NCBI GenBank assembly: GCA_944474755.1
Contig: OX104117.1
Span: 55,684,964-55,748,963 of the forward strand
Source of the DNA: Limnoperna fortunei
Lineage: Eukaryota > Mollusca > Bivalvia > Mytilida > Modiolidae
Direction: 5' to 3'
DNA length: 64,000 nt
Of this stretch, positions 59,270 through 64,000 are shown one piece after another (the first letter of the stretch is position 1; each line of letters begins with the position of its first letter). Below the pieces are notes generated by a model. That model saw only the letters and a program-made list of their open reading frames with translations, did not search any database and was not told the origin of the DNA. The translations under genes and the position numbers were made by a program.

Positions 59270-60080
59270 AATTTTTGGTATGGTTGTTCTTATTTGTAGA
59301 ATACGTATACAAAATTGTTTGTTCAATTTGTTTTCAATTTTCAAAGCCCCAAATTTCGCATCCATATAACAGAATGGGCTCAATGACAGAGTCGCAGAGT
59401 TTAACAGCCTACCAATTGGAATAGCTTTATTCCGAAGTAATTATATGAAGAAAACAAGACTTTTGTGCCTGATCGACCAACTCACCTTTTTCGTGTCCGC
59501 AAAATTTCCGTTATATTTCAAAACGATTCACCAATATTAGAAAGAATCTAATTTCCACATTTTCACTTTTTAATTTAAAACGAACCTTAGTTTAGTTTTT
59601 TCGTTTACTAAAATCATAACCGTCGTTTTGTGTACATGATATAGATAAAAACTCGCTGTAAGTGGCGTTTAATATCATAAAAAACAAACAAACAAGATAA
59701 ATATCGAGAACTTTCTGTATTCAATTCATTCCGACATATTTCTTACACATATTGTAAAGGAGAACCATTTGAGTTTTCAACAAAAACTATCTGCATATCA
59801 TTTAGAAAGACTGAAAACAGAGATAAGTTTTCTCCCTGCCTTTAACCGGTAAGACATGGGATTGCACACATAACCCTAAAACATTTACTCTTAATGTGGC
59901 TTTAATGCAATCTTTTTCCACAACTCAACTCTCCAAACCATATCAAATGCTTTCTTGAAATCTACGAAATTGCAATACATTTTTTCCCGACTGAGCTATG
60001 TTTATATATGAGCGTACAGTGCAAAAATATTATCTAAAGTGGAAGGAGCCTTTCGGAGGCCATTTGTTTTTTTTAAATTC
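59270..60080 (-). pseudogene. Non-LTR retrotransposon RT fragment, heavily decayed
   Basis: On the - strand, in order: LDNIFALYALIYKH-like text (about 60060-60015), YCNFVDFKKAFDMVWRVEL (59982-59926), a GREN-type LSLFSVFLNDMQIVFVEN (about 59835-59775, seemingly missing the catalytic core), KGELVDQAQKSCFLH (about 59490-59445) and LCDSVIEPILLYGCEIWGF (59400-59343). The frames change repeatedly. A SINE tail piece (59637-59696) is inserted. Confidence 0.6.
59637..59696 (+). mobile_element. SINE tail fragment, + strand
   Basis: TGATATAGATAAAAACTCGC, TGTAAGTGGCGTTTAATATC and AAACAAACAAAC correspond to the last 60 bp of the main SINE family, inserted in the RT fragment. Confidence 0.6.
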
Positions 60081-61045
60081 TGTTTCGTGTCTTAAAAAGT
60101 CAGTCTGGTGTTTAGAATCGAAGTCAACAATTTACATAGGTAGTTTATTAACTTTATCCAACAGAATTAACAGTTGTTATTATCTTTGAAACGATTAACA
60201 AAAATAAATCGACATACTAAAGTATTATATACAAAATCCTTTTTGGAGGGGTGGGGGGCGAAGTCTTTTTGAAACAATTTTTCTTTGCAAAAAAAACAAG
60301 AAATTAATCTTTTTCAGGAGTATGACTACATAACTCCTGAAAAAAATTCTAATTCATTAAATTGCTTTAAAGCAGTGCCTTTTTGTTTCATTCGTGTACA
60401 GATATGATTTTGCCTACCGCGAAATCTGTAAGCATTTATTTTGTAATTGTAGATTAAAATATTTTTAAATTTGCAAGGTTCAAGCAAATGTCAAAGTATG
60501 ATTTGGTATGCATGATAAATGGAAATTTATCTGCACATTTACTTTTTTTACATGTAATCTCTAGATTAGCTTCATCATTAAATACCCGGTATTGGTTTAG
60601 ATGTTTATGGACAATCGTATTTTTATTTATTAAACATTCAAGATACATGTATAGATATCTGCATATTTTCAGAAATATTTCATTAAGTAAATAGGTATAT
60701 TATAAACTAGATATGTATATGTTGTAAACTTGGATACTCAACATTTGTTCCAGAAAAAAGTACTCCTCTTGTGTACCTATGTACAGCTTTAAACAATACA
60801 TAGTTATTAAACGGGACACATTATATAACATTATTAATCTTAATTCGAATTCACACTTTATAATTTACACTAACTGATTTACCCTATACACATTTTAATT
60901 ATCTTGTGTTTAATATTCAAACTTGATATTTTTTCAAGAGTGTGATACAATTTCCGTTAAACAAATAGTAAATGCTGATAAACTAAACTGATAGTGTTAA
61001 CGATAGTTATGTACATGTACACTGACACTAATTCCCAAAATAAAT
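60081..61045. other. Intergenic; upstream region of the signal-peptide exon
   Basis: AT-rich; nothing firmly recognised apart from short G and A runs near 60247-60300. Confidence 0.35.
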
Positions 61046-61139
61046 ATGCATCTTACGATGGACACTCAACTCTTGCTGCTGTGTTTTGCATTTCTAAAGT
61101 TTGAATTTATATCAAGTCTCTTATTTGGCTCATCACCTG
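61046..61139 (+). CDS. Candidate signal-peptide first exon
   Basis: ATG at 61046 (second in-frame ATG 61058) opens 31 codons plus one base. The sequence MDTQLLLLCFAFLKFEF then ISSLLFGSSPG has a hydrophobic core and small residues near a plausible cleavage point. It ends at a good donor, CCTG/GTAAGC, in phase 1, the phase used between extracellular-domain exons in the membrane-protein gene at 39669. No following exon is found before the window ends, so the downstream gene could be interrupted by the LINE at 62150 or lie beyond it. Confidence 0.4.
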
Positions 61140-62149
61140 GTAAGCAAGATTTATATATTATTTTTTCATATACATGCAAATCTTTAAGTACAGCTTTTTA
61201 ACAACATTTAACTTAGAACAAAGGTATAAATTATATATTAATTGTGGCATATGTATCATAAAACAGAAGCGGGTTCTTGTGATATTAATGCACATATTTT
61301 TGTCCACAAGAAAAATCATGTTTTAGTGAACAATATATACCTTTTGCCTTTATGATGTAATTCAACAAATATTAAATATATTGCTATACATGGCTAATAC
61401 CGATGGTTTTGTACATAATTATACCCGCATTTTTCATCTGAGATGCACACTACCGTGGTTTTAAGGCTAACGTTCCCAATGGTCGGAAATAAGAATAAGA
61501 ATGTTTATGAAGGGCATGAGCTTTCAAAAAAGTTATATGATATGACATAAAATAATAGAAGACACAGGACCAGATCCAGATATATAATATATGCTATTAA
61601 TATGTATAATATGAAAATATGGTATACAGTATTTGTAGAACAATATACAATGGGTGTGTGCATATATTTAATAGTACAAAATACATGAAATATAACAGCT
61701 GATTTTAATCAGACTGGACAAAAAAAAATAAACAAACAATAAATAAATGAAGAAATTATACCAATAGTATGGAAATTTGATAGATACACGAAAAGTACAG
61801 AGATGGGACAAAGAAGGTTGTCTCCTGAAGAGGCTACACGCATACACTCTGTGAAAATCTATCAATGGAATCCTAATCGAGTCCTATGTGAACTAGTACT
61901 GACTTGTTTGAAGAAGTTTTTTTAGTATAGATCGGCAGCAGACTTAATATTTGCAGGGAAAACATACAATCATTTTTGCAAATGATAAATTGTCAATCCG
62001 TCAATTTTTTAATACAAACTTTTTTTCACGTAAAGTCGTTAAAAGACAATTAATAATGTTCAAGCATATTTTTGACTTGATATGTTATACGCTTTTACAA
62101 AATTATATGTATTAAAAGTATCTTCATATACTATGGAGGATTGGGTATT
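61140..62149. other. Intronic or intergenic, nothing recognised
   Basis: AT-rich DNA with no convincing exon. Confidence 0.35.
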
Positions 62150-63960
62150 CTAATAAAATATAATATTCGCAAGGGCATTAAAATTTAAAAAATACTTCAA
62201 AAGATTATCAATGGCTAAAATTAGTCATTTTTTCAATCTTAATACTGATATTTACTTATGTTTGGCATATATAATAGCAATTACTTTGTCTTATATTGAA
62301 CAATCTGAAGATAACATCTTAGAAAATATTGAAAAAGATATCATAATTTTTAGCCACCATGGTAGTATTATTTTATGATGAGATTTAAATGCAAGAACAG
62401 GATCAGAGCCTGATTTTATATTAAATGATATGCTATATACTCATTTACCACTGTATGATAATTATAGCTGTGATGTTATACAAGAAAACAGATATAGTTA
62501 TGATTCAAAGGTAGATAAAAGAGGTAAACAGCTTCTGGATCTATGTATTGCAACGAAGTTACGTATTTTGAATGGTAGAACTTGGGGAGATCTTTATGGT
62601 AAATTCACATGTAGGAAATCAGTAGGGAAAAGTGTAGTTGATCATGTTATTATGCCAGAAAATTTGTTAGAAGATACCTTATTATTCCATGTCCATGATT
62701 TTTTACTAATTTTTGACAGCTAGAGAAATTAACCTAAAAAGTTGCTGGAACTGAATATTGTTTTATTGTCTACTAGTAAAAATGGTTTACTAAACAGACT
62801 TAATATTTTACATGAATATTGTAAAGATTGGTGTCTAGATTTAAATCTTTCCAAAACTAAAGTTTTGATTTTTAACAAATCTGGCAAATGTTTGAAAGAA
62901 TATTTGCATTCAAATAATGAGCAAGAAGAATGTGTATAACATTATAAATATTTAGGAATCACTTTCACCTCTAGTGGGCTTTTTAAGCTTGAAAAAGAAG
63001 AGTTATATAAAAAAAAATGCCTAAAGACAATATTTAAATTACAAGAATCTTTGTCAACTTGCAATCCAATTGTAGTGAAATTAGTGGTATGTTTAAAGTT
63101 AATTCTGCTGCTTGTAAGAAACAGAATGATTACTTTTTTGAAAAGATTTATTATAATGATTTTGCTGAGAAATCACATATAAGATTCCTGAAATATATTT
63201 TAGATGTAAATAAGAAAGCCTCAAACATAGCTGCTTTATCAGAGGTTGGAAGGTTTCCATTATACTTTTCTATTGTTTTATCTATTGTTAAATATGCGCA
63301 TAGACTTGAAAAATTAGATGATGATTTACTTTATGATGCTTATTCATGTAATAAACAACTAGATGCTAATAATAATGACTGTTGGTTTTCATCAATAAGA
63401 TATATATTGCAAACATTAAACATAAACAGTTTAAAAATCAAGCTGGGTAAACCAGTTAAAGTAGTCGTATTAAAATTGAATGACAACTTTAAGACCTTCT
63501 GGCATAATAAAAGAACAGAAATATCACAAGGGAACAGTAAGTTAGAAAATCTGTTCAATCTAAAAACTGATTTTGGATCAGAGCCTTATTTATCAATTAA
63601 AGATTTCAAAATAATAAAAGCAATTCGTAAAATTAGAATACGTGCTCATGACTTAAGAATAGAAAAAGATAGATAGTAAAAACTACATTGATAGATCTCA
63701 AAGGCTATGCCGTTATTGTAAAACTAAAAGCTCTCATGCATTTCATAGTAACATGTCCTTTATATAAAAAGGAGCGTAGTATATTTTTGATAGAATTTGT
63801 ACTTTTTGTAATAATTTCAAAGAATTATCCTCAGAATTAAAAGTATTTTTGGCTATTTACAAATGAGGACTTAACTGCATTAACTCATTTGGGTAATTTT
63901 ATTCTTGAGTGTCTTGAGATAAGATCTAAGTGGAAGCATAATGAATAATTATGTTCGCTC
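62150..63960 (+). mobile_element. Non-LTR retrotransposon with internal deletion of the RT core
   Basis: The endonuclease part (MAKISHFFNLNTDIY, about 62212; DLNARTGSEPDFI about 62380-62420; LDLCIATKLRILNGRTWGD and KSVVDHVIMPENL, 62535-62670) is followed within 100 bp by RT-thumb sequence (LLNRLNILHEYCKDWCLDL, 62785; HYKYLGITFTSSG, 62940). The whole RT palm, including the catalytic site, is missing. The C-terminal part is open for 205 codons (63059-63676): VNKKASNIAALSEVGRFPL, IKDFKIIKAIRKIRIRAHD. It shares all these landmarks with 36430-39468 and 54541-57020. The 3' end is near or beyond 63960. Confidence 0.78.
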
Positions 63961-64000
63961 CGTATACGTAAGTGGCGTAGTAAGTTATATTTACAGTACG

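Overview
The window looks like nuclear DNA of a bivalve mollusc, probably a mussel-like (mytilid) species. It is AT-rich, its genes are split by GT-AG introns, and about half of it is repetitive, including families that I recognise from bivalve genomes. I see no bacterial genes, CRISPR arrays or operons. Organism and gene names come from recognising protein and repeat patterns by eye, not from a search.

Two conserved genes lie on the + strand. At 3299-12913, ten phase-consistent exons encode a 608-residue REXO5/Rex1-type DEDDh RNA exonuclease. At 21485-29918, six exons encode a 384-residue orthologue of Integrator subunit 15 (INTS15, human C7orf26). Their introns carry SINEs, foldback MITEs, a 74-bp minisatellite grown from a SINE end, a tandem-repeat (pearl/HINE-like) element and a retrozyme-like repeat with a hammerhead ribozyme. 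A third + strand gene (39669-45109, 5' end missing) encodes a lineage-type cell-surface protein: divergent lectin-like ectodomain, mucin-like Thr/Ser/Pro stalk, one membrane helix and a tyrosine-bearing tail. A lone signal-peptide exon at 61046-61139 may begin another secreted or membrane protein. A weak candidate first exon on the - strand lies at the left edge.

From about 33 kb rightwards the window is mostly a transposon graveyard. It holds five or more decayed non-LTR retrotransposons (33.2-35.4 kb -, 36.4-39.5 kb +, 48.5-54.1 kb +, 54.5-57.0 kb -, 59.3-60.1 kb -, 62.1-64.0 kb +), a broken FLYWCH-MULE transposase gene (45.8-46.7 kb -), and an SGNH-hydrolase ORF directly upstream of a PHD-finger ORF and an endonuclease/reverse transcriptase ORF (47.6-53.9 kb +).

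The most interesting non-coding signals are: (i) hammerhead ribozymes with complete catalytic cores at 44231-44274 (+) and 25556-25599 (-), each in a repeat bounded by direct repeats; (ii) four short inverted-repeat elements with 9-bp target-site duplications (three perfect, one with a single mismatch), the Mutator hallmark, in the same window as a MULE transposase remnant; (iii) a 320-bp inverted repeat with GT/AC microsatellite arms; (iv) two SINE families that have different heads but share a 3' tail module.
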